Shown: positions 17,064 to 25,064, counted from the stretch's first letter. The stretch is 43,980 nt of DNA from an uncultured Arenicella sp. (GCA_947499305.1 CANMNN010000034.1:1-43980); one strand, 5' to 3'. Notes: generated by a model from the letters alone, not told the origin. Program-made: numbers and translations.

Positions 17064-18089
17064 TTAGGCTTCTTCACCCAAAATCATCGACCACAACTCG
17101 GCGGCTCTGTCAGCTGCTTCTCGTCCTACGGGGCGGTTGGTAGTCCATTCGACATGACTATCGGACGGCTTTGTTTTATCGAGTGTGATACCCCACATAC
17201 CAGTCACTTGGTTAGGTATCAGTGAATAACGCACATCAATAATGCGTTGAGGGTTCGACGGATCAAGCGCGAGATGTTGATTTGAGAACCAACGAAAGCG
17301 TTCAATATCACTACCCTGCTGATCATCAGACTCTAACCAAGAAAAATGCTGATCACGGTTGAGCTTTTCCACAGAGGTGCCTTGGTAGACCTTAGCTGAC
17401 CCAAGCATTCGTATTGCGTCAACGTAATAGCGACCTTCGTGCTCATACACGCTCTTCCAAACCACTATATTTGCGAAACTTGGTTTTAAACCTAAGTTGC
17501 TTGGAGTATGGCCACGGCTCTGTGCTAGTTGCTGTGCTACATCAGTCGCGCGTTGGTTTTGCCACACGCCTAAGCCCAAGTAGACGAATGCGTATATTGC
17601 GCCAATGATGGCGGCTCTTTGCGAGCGTTTGAATACCGCTATCGAAGTAACGATTAGCAATGGCAGGGTGAAGAGCGGATCGATAACCGACACATTGTTC
17701 CACGCCACACGCATATCGCTGAATGGCCATAACAGTTGTGTGCCGTAGGTGGTACAGGCATCTAGCAGCGCATGTGTCGCGTAGCCTGCGAAGCTATATA
17801 GATACGTTCGTGCAAAACTGACTTGGTTGCGATTAAACCATTTTCGAAACGCCGCCCGAAACACTATGGTGCAAATCAGTGCGCCGACTGGAATAAACAC
17901 CAAGGCGTGAGTAAAGTGACGATGAAACTCTAAGAACAATAAGGGATCATTCGATGAGCTGATTAGTACATCAAGATCAGCCGCCATGCCTGATGCAAAA
18001 CCAATCACTCCGGCGGCGATTTTCTCGCTGCGCCTTGAAACCAGTTGCGACGCAGCGGTACCAACAACACCTTGGGTTAGTGGATCCAT
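17064..18089 (-). CDS. DUF457 (YdjM-like) membrane-bound putative metal-dependent hydrolase
   Basis: A 341-residue inner-membrane protein. The N-terminus MDPLTQGVVGTAASQL is the classic opening of the DUF457/YdjM group. It is followed by A-D-L-D (about 37-40) and HRHFTHAL (His56, His58, His61), the presumed metal ligands. Several transmembrane helices follow (about 64-85, 98-116, 128-150 and 158-175). A soluble C-terminal domain (about 185-341) is longer than in E. coli YdjM. Relatives are called LexA-regulated or phospholipase-like, but no reaction is established for this one. Its start is 4 bp after the ferredoxin stop, so the two form an operon. No LexA box was seen. Confidence 0.85.
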   Translation of the reverse strand: MDPLTQGVVGTAASQLVSRRSEKIAAGVIGFASGMAADLDVLISSSNDPLLFLEFHRHFTHALVFIPVGALICTIVFRAAFRKWFNRNQVSFARTYLYSFAGYATHALLDACTTYGTQLLWPFSDMRVAWNNVSVIDPLFTLPLLIVTSIAVFKRSQRAAIIGAIYAFVYLGLGVWQNQRATDVAQQLAQSRGHTPSNLGLKPSFANIVVWKSVYEHEGRYYVDAIRMLGSAKVYQGTSVEKLNRDQHFSWLESDDQQGSDIERFRWFSNQHLALDPSNPQRIIDVRYSLIPNQVTGMWGITLDKTKPSDSHVEWTTNRPVGREAADRAAELWSMILGEEA

Positions 18090-18093
18090 TTAA

Positions 18094-18414
18094 CTAGTCT
18101 GTTTCTACTATTTGAACGGTCATACCACTTTGATCGCCCGTCATCGGGATTTGGCATGAAAGGCGAGAACTTGATTCGTCATAGCCATCGGCCATTGAAA
18201 CCAACATCTCTTCGTCTTCCTCGACGGGCGACAATAGAAAGTTAGCTTGATCTTCGATTTTTACGTGGCAAGTAGCACAAGAGCAACCCCCGCCGCACAA
18301 GGCCATAATTTCGTCATATCCGGCATCGCGCAAGACCTCCATCAGGTTGTCTCCAACTTCGAATTCTATTTGCTTTTGCTGGCCATCTAGCCCGATTACA
18401 GTAATTTGGTTCAT
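18094..18414 (-). CDS. [2Fe-2S] ferredoxin, adrenodoxin type
   Basis: A 106-residue electron carrier. The cluster cysteines follow C-x5-C-x2-C plus a distal Cys: Cys40, Cys46, Cys49 and Cys87 (L-S-C-Q-I-P). An extra Cys44 lies inside the binding loop (ALCGGGCSCATCHV). The pattern L-M-E-V-L-R-D-A-G and the acidic stretch around 64-70 resemble adrenodoxin/putidaredoxin-type ferredoxins that serve P450 or Rieske oxygenases, or iron-sulfur assembly. No oxygenase is next to it, and the partner is unknown. It leads the two-gene unit with the DUF457 gene. Confidence 0.93.
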   Translation of the reverse strand: MNQITVIGLDGQQKQIEFEVGDNLMEVLRDAGYDEIMALCGGGCSCATCHVKIEDQANFLLSPVEEDEEMLVSMADGYDESSSRLSCQIPMTGDQSGMTVQIVETD

Positions 18415-18449
18415 GATCTATCTTAATTGTTATGGGTTGCTTGTTCTCA

Positions 18450-18487
18450 AACCCTAATTATAACCCTAAGGTAGCGAAAATTAGGGT
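18450..18487. promoter_or_regulatory. Inverted and direct repeats between ferredoxin and phosphofructokinase genes
   Basis: ACCCTAATT (18451-18459) and AATTAGGGT (18479-18487) are perfect 9-bp inverted arms. A second AACCCTAA copy at 18462-18469 lies between them. The element sits in the divergent region, closer to the ferredoxin start, and could be an operator. It has no T-tract, so it is not a terminator. Confidence 0.4.
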
Positions 18488-18608
18488 GAGCAAAAGCGCT
18501 TGCGTTATACTTAATCACGAGAGAGCACGCCGCCTTTAGGCGCAGCTAAAATGAGAGTACGTCGCCAATATCGTATTTGTCGACCCGTTTAAGTTTGGAG
18601 AGAAACTT

Positions 18609-19871
18609 ATGCCCGCCTATAACGCCTTTTATGCCCAATCGGGTGGAGTCACACCGGTTATTAACGCATCCGCCGCCGGAGTGCTTCAAACCGCAGCTAA
18701 ACACCCTGATAAAATTAATAAAGTCTATGCCGGTCAAGATGGCATCCTAGGCGCGCTTAGTGAAAACCTAATTGATACCAGCCTCGAGAGCGCAGCTGAT
18801 ATAGAAGCACTAAAGTACACTCCGTCTGGTGCATTTGGCTCGTGCCGTTACAAGCTTAAATCAATTGATGAACATCGAGCTGAATACGAGCGCTTAATCG
18901 ACGTATTCAAGGCCCACGACATTCGTTACTTTTTCTACAATGGTGGCGGCGACTCACAAGATACTTCCTATAAAGTCTCTCAACTATCTGAGTCAATGGG
19001 CTACCCTATCACCTGTGTCGGCGTACCAAAAACAATTGATAACGACTTACCATTTACTGATTGCTCACCAGGCTTTGGTTCGGTCGCGAAATACGTTGCG
19101 GTTTCGATTTTAGAAGCATCGATGGACGTTGCCTCAATGAGTTCATCATCGACCAAAGTATTTGTAATGGAAGTTATGGGTCGTCATGCGGGTTGGATTG
19201 CAGCGGCTTCAGGCCTTGCTGCAGATGAGCGCGGATTAGGCCCTGATATCATTCTATTCCCTGAAGTAGATTTCGACCAAGAGGCCTTTCTAGCGAAAGT
19301 TGACGCCACTGTAAAAGCCAAAGGCCAATGCAGCATTGTTGTGTCAGAGGGAGCGCATACGGCCGATGGTACATTTCTTGCCGACTCAGGCGTTCGCGAC
19401 GCGTTCGGACATGCGCAACTTGGTGGTGTAGCTCCTGTGGTTACCGGCATGATCAAAGATGCGCTTGGGCTCAAATGCCATTGGGCAGTTTGTGATTACT
19501 TACAACGAGCAGCACGCCACATTGGTTCTAAAACTGATGTTGAGCAAGCCTATGCGCTTGGGCAAGCGGCTGTAGAATTAGCGGTTGCCGGAACCAACGC
19601 CGTTATGCCGACTATCGTTCGAACCAATAGCTCACCCTATACTTGGGAAATTGGTCATGCACCGCTTGCCGAAGTGGCTAATGTAGAGATGAAAATGCCG
19701 AGTGACTACATCAGTGATGATGGCTTTTTCATTACCGAAAAATGTCGTGAATATCTAAGCCCACTTATTCAAGGTGAAGACTACCCGAGTTACACCAATG
19801 GAATTCCAGATTACGTTGTATTAATGAAACGAATGATCGAAAAGAAGCTCCCGGCGTTTACGATTTCGTAG
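18609..19871 (+). CDS. pfp: 6-phosphofructokinase, PPi-dependent type
   Basis: A 420-residue glycolytic enzyme. Nucleotide/phosphate motifs: QSGGVTPVINA (about 10-20), Y-N-G-G-G-D-S-Q-D-T (110-119) and GVPKTIDNDLPFTD (138-151). Asp115, where ATP enzymes have Gly, and Lys141 in P-K-T-I-D-N-D both mark the pyrophosphate-using group. M-E-V-M-G-R-H-A-G-W (about 187-196) binds fructose 6-phosphate. The reaction is reversible: PPi plus fructose 6-phosphate to fructose 1,6-bisphosphate. GGAGAG provides a good Shine-Dalgarno sequence for the start. The first Asp of the usual G-G-D-D-S is Gly here, a small deviation. A strong terminator follows. Confidence 0.9.
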   Translation: MPAYNAFYAQSGGVTPVINASAAGVLQTAAKHPDKINKVYAGQDGILGALSENLIDTSLESAADIEALKYTPSGAFGSCRYKLKSIDEHRAEYERLIDVFKAHDIRYFFYNGGGDSQDTSYKVSQLSESMGYPITCVGVPKTIDNDLPFTDCSPGFGSVAKYVAVSILEASMDVASMSSSSTKVFVMEVMGRHAGWIAAASGLAADERGLGPDIILFPEVDFDQEAFLAKVDATVKAKGQCSIVVSEGAHTADGTFLADSGVRDAFGHAQLGGVAPVVTGMIKDALGLKCHWAVCDYLQRAARHIGSKTDVEQAYALGQAAVELAVAGTNAVMPTIVRTNSSPYTWEIGHAPLAEVANVEMKMPSDYISDDGFFITEKCREYLSPLIQGEDYPSYTNGIPDYVVLMKRMIEKKLPAFTIS

Positions 19872-19920
19872 GTTTAAGAAGCACCTTTTAAGACACATCC
19901 AGATCTTAGAATTAGAAACA

Positions 19921-19955
19921 AAAAAGCCCGTAGGTATCAAACCTACGGGCTTTTT
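19921..19955. terminator. Bidirectional rho-independent terminator
   Basis: AAAAAGCCCGTAGGT and ACCTACGGGCTTTTT are perfectly complementary 15-base arms around a 5-base loop (ATCAA). The T-tract is present in both directions. It closes the phosphofructokinase gene on the plus strand and the lasso-type pair on the minus strand. Confidence 0.95.
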
Positions 19956-19986
19956 ATAAAATTAGCGTTTAAATTTTGCTGCTTGG

Positions 19987-20187
19987 TTAGGGCATAATTG
20001 GAGCGGTAAACTCAAAACCAGCACCACTTTCACCTTCACCTAAAGTACCACCGAGCGTTACATCACGAACATCTCCGTAGCACATTAATCGTGGCGTTTC
20101 ATAAGCCTTAGGCATTGCAGAACAATCGCCATCGCTTTCGCATGCCGACTCTTGTCTTGAAGACGTTGTTTTTAAACTTTTATTCAT
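19987..20187 (-). CDS. Lasso-peptide-type RiPP precursor
   Basis: A 66-residue precursor from the ATG at 20187; a longer frame to 20253 only overlaps the cyclase gene. Residues 1-28 are a polar extension with two Cys (Cys17 and Cys22). The lasso leader is YETPRLMCYGDVRDVTL: the Y-x2-P-x-L-x3-G-x5-T spacing bound by the B1 recognition element in known systems, with Thr at -2. The predicted core is GGTLGEGE + SGAGFEFTAPIMP (21 residues). Gly1 and Glu8 could form an 8-residue macrolactam, leaving a 13-residue tail. An inner ATG at residue 26 is an alternative start. The ATG overlaps the cyclase stop by 8 bp, so the two are translationally coupled. Confidence 0.8.
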   Translation of the reverse strand: MNKSLKTTSSRQESACESDGDCSAMPKAYETPRLMCYGDVRDVTLGGTLGEGESGAGFEFTAPIMP

Positions 20188-22090
20188 TGCCTGACCCCAG
20201 TTTTTTCGCCAGCGGATGGTAACACACCGACATCCAGTAATCATAATAACCACAGCGCCACTTCACAACATCAAAGTAACTATTTTGCTCTACTTTTCCG
20301 TTAAAGTAACACTCTTTTACATAGCGTGACCATTCTTGCTCTTGAGATTCACCCCAGCGCTTATTGTTTTGATCATTAATCATTCCTTCACGCATCACTT
20401 TAGCAAACGATGTTTTACCGTTACGGTCGCGGAGGTTCTTAGGAAACTCATTTGCAAACGCACGTTTTACAATCGGCCGCAGCACCCCGTTAAAGGCAAG
20501 CTGGTCGCTTGGTATCGCCAACATGAACTCACATAAGTCTCTATCACGAAATGGGTAACGTCGCTCAATACTATACTCACTCTCAATAAAACGCCCGATT
20601 GCTAGGTCTCTACCGACAAAATCGCCCAAAACAATACACCATTGATTTGGGCGAATTGCGGAATAACTTTCCTTGCGTAAATAATGTTCAGCTCGACTGA
20701 TTTTACCAATTACATCGGGCTGTAATACGCGTTCAAGTGAATTAACAGTCGATTTGCGCTTAGATAAAAACCTACTAACTAAACCCATGGGCTTGAGTAA
20801 GTAGAGGCTCGTAAAAGCGCGCCAACTTCCGGTTGTTTTAAGCAGTCGTCTTGCCTCTAAAAACGCATCACGAAATCGACCTCGAGTGAGTAGCTCGTAT
20901 AGAATGCCTTGCGTATAACCATATAAAAGATCACCGTGTATCCCATTCAACATCGTCGAAACTGAGTTAGATTGAGCTTGCTTAAACAGCACATGGTTGA
21001 AGCTCATAAATGGGTTGTAAATTGGGCCTAATGGGTCGAGCTCATCTAGCGGGTTATGATTAGGCCAAAGGTAGTCGCAACTGATTTTAATCTGCTCAAG
21101 CCCGTAAGCCTCACAGATAGGGCCCGAGATAGCTCGCTCATCAGCCTCAGAATAGTGGTCGAATACCCACGAATAGGCACTGAGTGTGCGTTGGGGGCCC
21201 GAGTCGTTCGCAGGCTCAAGATTGTTTTGGGCCGCAAGTATTGTTACTGGTACTGAATCTAAACCACCACTGAGCTGGCTACCAATATTCCTTATACCCC
21301 GCAGCCGCCTTTTTACTGCTTGTTCAAGTAAGCGTTTAAATTCGTCTGCATACTCTTGATCAGTGGCGTACAACACTCGCCTTTTGGGGTCGGGCCGATA
21401 AAAACGCGTATACGCTGAATTCTGCATAGGGCAAGCTTGAACTAACTCTGGTTTAAAAGTATTGATATTGAGTGCGTGCCCCGGGTAAATAAGTTCAATG
21501 CCATCGATAATACTCGCGGGCCGAGTTTGGATATGGCTGGTCAAATACAATGCAATTGCATCATCTCTGAATTGATAGTCCAGCGAAGGATGCTCGACTA
21601 ATGCCATTTCGTAACTGCTAGCGAGAATGCAATCATGGTTTACGTGATAGACCAATTGACGCGCTCCCATTCCATCTCTTGCCAATACCAGCTCACCGCT
21701 TCGTTCGTTGAACTGAAACAGCGCAAACGGACCAATAATGTCTTTAAGCCGATCAATGGGGCTATCGGAGAGGTATTCCATCGCGAGCTTCGCATCGCTA
21801 ATGTCGTCTTCAACCGAAAAGCCCAATTCAATTAAGCTACAAATTAGCTCGGATCGATTATCAATTCGCCCATAAAAGCCAAACCATCGGTCGCCAAGTC
21901 TCAAAGGCTGTGTTTCACCCTGCTCTTCTGGGACACACCAAGTGGCTTGAAAGCCAATCGCAAAGTAGCCTCCTATCACTAGTTGGCGAGAATCATCTCC
22001 AAAGCGGTTAAGTCGAGACATCATCGATTCAGCTAACGCTTTTTCAAACGGCTGTTGGTCGCGGTTAATGGCAATAAAGAAGGCGCTCAT
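20180..22090 (-). CDS. Asparagine synthetase-like lasso macrolactam cyclase (C protein)
   Basis: A 636-residue protein of the AsnB fold. The N-terminal glutaminase-like domain (about 1-200) starts M-S-A-F, so the catalytic Cys2 of true asparagine synthetases is absent and glutamine hydrolysis is unlikely. R-D-x-M-G-x-R-Q-L (about 138-146) is kept. The C-terminal synthetase domain has the PPi loop SGGLDS (274-279) and later Y-P-F-R-D-R-D-L-C-E-F near 535. In lasso pathways the C protein adenylates the ring Asp/Glu and joins it to the core N-terminus. The precursor gene overlaps its 3' end. No B1, B2 or D gene adjoins it. Confidence 0.85.
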   Translation of the reverse strand: MSAFFIAINRDQQPFEKALAESMMSRLNRFGDDSRQLVIGGYFAIGFQATWCVPEEQGETQPLRLGDRWFGFYGRIDNRSELICSLIELGFSVEDDISDAKLAMEYLSDSPIDRLKDIIGPFALFQFNERSGELVLARDGMGARQLVYHVNHDCILASSYEMALVEHPSLDYQFRDDAIALYLTSHIQTRPASIIDGIELIYPGHALNINTFKPELVQACPMQNSAYTRFYRPDPKRRVLYATDQEYADEFKRLLEQAVKRRLRGIRNIGSQLSGGLDSVPVTILAAQNNLEPANDSGPQRTLSAYSWVFDHYSEADERAISGPICEAYGLEQIKISCDYLWPNHNPLDELDPLGPIYNPFMSFNHVLFKQAQSNSVSTMLNGIHGDLLYGYTQGILYELLTRGRFRDAFLEARRLLKTTGSWRAFTSLYLLKPMGLVSRFLSKRKSTVNSLERVLQPDVIGKISRAEHYLRKESYSAIRPNQWCIVLGDFVGRDLAIGRFIESEYSIERRYPFRDRDLCEFMLAIPSDQLAFNGVLRPIVKRAFANEFPKNLRDRNGKTSFAKVMREGMINDQNNKRWGESQEQEWSRYVKECYFNGKVEQNSYFDVVKWRCGYYDYWMSVCYHPLAKKLGSGNE

Positions 22091-22276
22091 GCTGCTATTT
22101 TAACAGTAAGCCGAGCCAAAATAGTAATTTAGCGTTGATTTGAAGACACTCCTAGCGCCCCATGTAGTGACCACGGATGAACGTCAATGTATTCGAGTGT
22201 TAATAGCTCAGACCTTATTAGAAAGTGTATTTGACAGCTAATAACAACAATCCTAACTGTTTTCACAAATACAAAT
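22091..22276. other. Divergent region between cyclase and TonB receptor
   Basis: The part nearest the cyclase gene is AT-rich and multi-stop, with no clear Shine-Dalgarno sequence before the cyclase ATG and no obvious sigma-70 pair. The Fur box annotated next to it is 187 bp from the cyclase start, so control of the cyclase by Fur is possible but not shown. Confidence 0.4.
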
Positions 22277-22314
22277 GATAATGATTAGCATTTGCAATGC
22301 TAAATGTGTATATT
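22277..22314 (+). promoter_or_regulatory. Fur box overlapping the TonB receptor promoter
   Basis: GATAATGATTAGCATTTGC (22277-22295) matches 15 of 19 bases of the classical Fur consensus. An overlapping perfect inverted repeat TTAGCATT-TGC-AATGCTAA spans 22285-22303. A possible promoter is TTAGCA (22285-22290) with TATATT (22309-22314) at 18-bp spacing, so bound Fur would cover it. This predicts repression of the receptor gene in iron-replete cells. Confidence 0.8.
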
Positions 22315-22324
22315 ACGCCACGTT

Positions 22325-22487
22325 AGGCCTCTGAATCTATCTGAAACCGCATACCTACAAGTATTGCAGCCATAGAGGCCTTCCGAAAATTATTGTTTTC
22401 ACCCTGATCGATCATCAGCAAAGCTAATGAATCACGGTGAAAGCCAGAACCTAATATGAAATTTAGTTGAGTGTTACCGTGGTAACC
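22325..22487 (+). promoter_or_regulatory. Long structured 5' leader of the TonB receptor gene
   Basis: Between the promoter and the start at 22502 lie about 180 untranslated bases. AGGCCTCT (22325-22332) pairs with AGAGGCCT (22374-22381). GTTACC-GT-GGTAAC (22474-22487) forms a hairpin just before the ribosome-binding region. It matches no riboswitch class I can recognise; I looked for a cobalamin-type core and did not find one. A regulatory role is inferred. Confidence 0.35.
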
Positions 22488-22501
22488 GGAGTACGAGAGA
22501 A

Positions 22502-24601
22502 ATGAAAAAAACTCAAATCGCAATGATCACTACTGCCTTATTAATGAGTGGAGCAGTAAGTGCACAAAACAAAGACATCGAAGAAGTTGTTGTTGAAGGG
22601 AAATTTCTCTCTAGCAACGAAGTCAATTCAGTCAAAACACCCACGCCGATCATCGACGTACCTCAAAGCCTGTCTATTTTCACCGCTGACGAAATTACCG
22701 CGCGCGGGATTACCAGCGTCGGCGACATCATTAACTACACCCCGGGTGTTAATACCTCTCAAGGTGAGGGTCATCGTGACTCAGTGGTATTTCGCGGTGT
22801 ACGTTCAACAGCCGACTTCTATTTAGACGGTAACCGAGATGATGTTCAATACTATCGTGGCTTATACAATGTTGAACAAGTAGAAATATTGCGCGGCCCA
22901 AATGCCTTGCTCTTTGGACGTGGCGGCACAGGCGGCGTTATTAACCGTGTTAGCAAAAAAGCAAAAATTGACGAGCAGTTCACAGGGTTTAAAAGCACGC
23001 TCGATTCTTTCGGCGGTTTCGGAGTTGAGCTTGACCACAATATCTCGTCTAGTGACACTTCAGCGGTTCGCATTAACGTTGCTTACGAAAGCCTAGAGAA
23101 CCATCGTGACTTTTTCGATGGCGACCGTATTGGCTTTAACCCTACCGCGCGATTCTTATTGAGTGAAGATACAACCTTAGACTTGTCTTACGAGTATGCC
23201 GATCACGAACGATTTATCGATCGAGGTATTCCAACGGGTAGCGATGGTCGCCCAGTAGAAGCGTTTGAAGATATTGTTTTTGGTAATGATCAAGTCAACT
23301 TAACCGGATTAGAAGCGCACATTGTTCGAGCAGCCCTGCAGCATAATTTTTCTGATACCACTAAAGGTAACCTTAGCGCGTTCTTCGCTGACTACAGCAA
23401 ATTCTACGACAACTTTTATGCGTCTGGCTACAACCAAGCTGAAACGCCTAATGTTGTTGAGCTAGACGGTTATACGGACGAAACCGAGCGACAAAATGTC
23501 ATCCTGTCGAGCAACCTAGTATCTGAGTTCGATACTGGTAATATCGGCCACACATTCATCATCGGTGGTGAATACATCAGCACTTCTTCGGACCAGTTTC
23601 GCTTTAACCCTGTGTTTAGCACTAGCAATGATGACCGAGAGAACTTTTTGGTATCTCGCCCTATTAACTTTAGTGGCAGCGCCGGTATTAACGCAGCAGG
23701 CGACACAACATCATTCACTTTTTCAGACTTAAACGATGATACTCGTGTCGATATCGACGTGTACTCATTGTACGTTCAGGATCAAATCGAAGTCTCAGAG
23801 CAATTAGATATCTTAGTTGGCGCTCGCTTTGATAGCTTTGACATTAACGTTTTCAATGCAGAAACTAGCGAAACTCGTGACCGTAAAGACGACGAAGTAT
23901 CACCTCGCTTTGGTGTAATTTATAAACCACAAGAGCAAGTGTCTATTTACGCAAGTTATAGCGAATCGTTTCTACCTCGCAGCGGCGAGCAATTTGCGAA
24001 TATCAACGGTAGCAATAACGCCCTAGATCCAAACACGTTCACCAACTTAGAATTTGGTATTAAGTGGGACTTCGCGCAAGGCTTGAGCTTAACCGCCGCC
24101 TTGTTCGAGAATGAACAAAGTTCGCCTCAAGTAGCTGATAACGACCCTTCGACATTAGACGTAATCGAGTCAGACATTTCAGGCTTTGAGTTTCAATTAA
24201 CGGGCCAGGTAACAGATTCTTGGTCTCTGTCAGCAAACTACAGTAACCTCGACGGCGAAATCATCAGCTCGACGGGTGCCGGTACAGGCCGCACGCCACG
24301 TGAACTACCTGAGAATACGTTCTCATTGTGGAACAGTTTTCAAGTAGCCAGTAACTTCGGCGTTGGCATTGGTGCAACTTATCAAGACGAGAGCTTTGTT
24401 AATACCAGCAACAGCGCGACCTTACCTAGCTACACTCGTGTTGATGCATCGGCGTATTACGACATTTCTGAAAAGTTACGTGTACAACTAAACGTTGAAA
24501 ACCTGACTGACGAATTGTATTTTCCAAACGCTCACTCAACTCACCAAGTTACTGTTGGCGCGCCAATCAATGCATTATTGACTCTTACTGGTAAGTTCTA
24601 A
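22502..24601 (+). CDS. TonB-dependent siderophore receptor
   Basis: A 699-residue outer-membrane receptor. The signal peptide is residues 1-21 (cleavage after GAVSA). A TonB box-like DIEEVVVEG follows at about 25-33. The plug domain (about 50-160) contains VPQSLSIFTADEI, the T-P-G-V-N region and V-E-I-L-R-G-P-N-A-L-L-F-G-R-G. The 22-strand barrel ends with a C-terminal Phe (LTLTGKF) for BAM recognition. This layout fits the siderophore receptor branch (Fiu/FhuA-like), and the upstream Fur box supports iron uptake. The ligand is unknown. The lasso-type pair lies divergent to it; in some proteobacteria lasso peptides are re-imported by such receptors, but here that link is only positional. Confidence 0.92.
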   Translation: MKKTQIAMITTALLMSGAVSAQNKDIEEVVVEGKFLSSNEVNSVKTPTPIIDVPQSLSIFTADEITARGITSVGDIINYTPGVNTSQGEGHRDSVVFRGVRSTADFYLDGNRDDVQYYRGLYNVEQVEILRGPNALLFGRGGTGGVINRVSKKAKIDEQFTGFKSTLDSFGGFGVELDHNISSSDTSAVRINVAYESLENHRDFFDGDRIGFNPTARFLLSEDTTLDLSYEYADHERFIDRGIPTGSDGRPVEAFEDIVFGNDQVNLTGLEAHIVRAALQHNFSDTTKGNLSAFFADYSKFYDNFYASGYNQAETPNVVELDGYTDETERQNVILSSNLVSEFDTGNIGHTFIIGGEYISTSSDQFRFNPVFSTSNDDRENFLVSRPINFSGSAGINAAGDTTSFTFSDLNDDTRVDIDVYSLYVQDQIEVSEQLDILVGARFDSFDINVFNAETSETRDRKDDEVSPRFGVIYKPQEQVSIYASYSESFLPRSGEQFANINGSNNALDPNTFTNLEFGIKWDFAQGLSLTAALFENEQSSPQVADNDPSTLDVIESDISGFEFQLTGQVTDSWSLSANYSNLDGEIISSTGAGTGRTPRELPENTFSLWNSFQVASNFGVGIGATYQDESFVNTSNSATLPSYTRVDASAYYDISEKLRVQLNVENLTDELYFPNAHSTHQVTVGAPINALLTLTGKF

Positions 24602-24636
24602 GCAAGAGAGTTTTAACTGCAATTGTTAGAACGCTG

Positions 24637-24666
24637 GTTGCGGAGGCGAGTTAAAGCCTCCGCAAC
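24637..24666 (+). terminator. Rho-independent terminator after the TonB receptor gene
   Basis: GTTGCGGAGGC (24637-24647) pairs perfectly with GCCTCCGCAAC (24656-24666) around an 8-base loop. TATTTCG and then CCCTTT follow. The stem is strong and the T-tract short, so termination is likely but may be incomplete. Confidence 0.75.
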
Positions 24667-25064
24667 TATTTCGACCCTTTCAACTCTGCTTGTTGAGAGA
24701 ATCACTTAGGCCACCGAGGCCGTTTTAAGTGAACCAAAAACCCCCGCCTCCCCTATTTGGATAGATTCTTTTCTGCCAAACCTTTTTCTCGTTCTAAATT
24801 CCACTATTGTTGCGAAATCGCACTCGCTTAGCGCTGGGTGCAACCAACTTGCTTAAATGTCTCTGCTGCAGTTTACTCGACTTCAAAGAACGTAAAAGAG
24901 TCAGCATTGTGGTTAAGTTAAAACCCTTCACTGAATCACTATTCACGCGAACACAAAGAGGTGAGAGAAATAAGCCGCTAGCAGCACTGTTTTAGCAGTA
25001 CTAGATTCAAGCCCTAGGAAGAAGGCACGAACTCTAGATAACTGTTAACAACAACGGGGTAAAA
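24667..25064. other. Intergenic region before the protease operon
   Basis: About 400 bp without a supported gene. A 62-codon frame at 24807-24995 has no Shine-Dalgarno sequence, no family resemblance and a biased basic composition, so I leave it out. The end of the gap supplies AACGGGG before the protease ATG. The operon promoter must lie here, but no convincing -35/-10 pair stood out. Confidence 0.5.

Noticed and set aside
20188..20253. Longer start for the lasso precursor (88 residues)
   Set aside because: The extra 22 codons lie wholly inside the cyclase gene and have no leader-like pattern; the ATG at 20187 couples naturally to the cyclase stop.
22325..22487. Cobalamin or other known riboswitch in the TonB receptor leader
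   Set aside because: I looked for a cobalamin-type core and could not find one; the Fur box already explains regulation.
22323..22523. 66-codon minus-strand frame in the TonB receptor leader
   Set aside because: Lies over the leader and the receptor start; no domain pattern, explained as a shadow.
24807..24995. 62-codon plus-strand frame before the protease operon
   Set aside because: Basic, unpatterned composition, no ribosome-binding site and no neighbour support.
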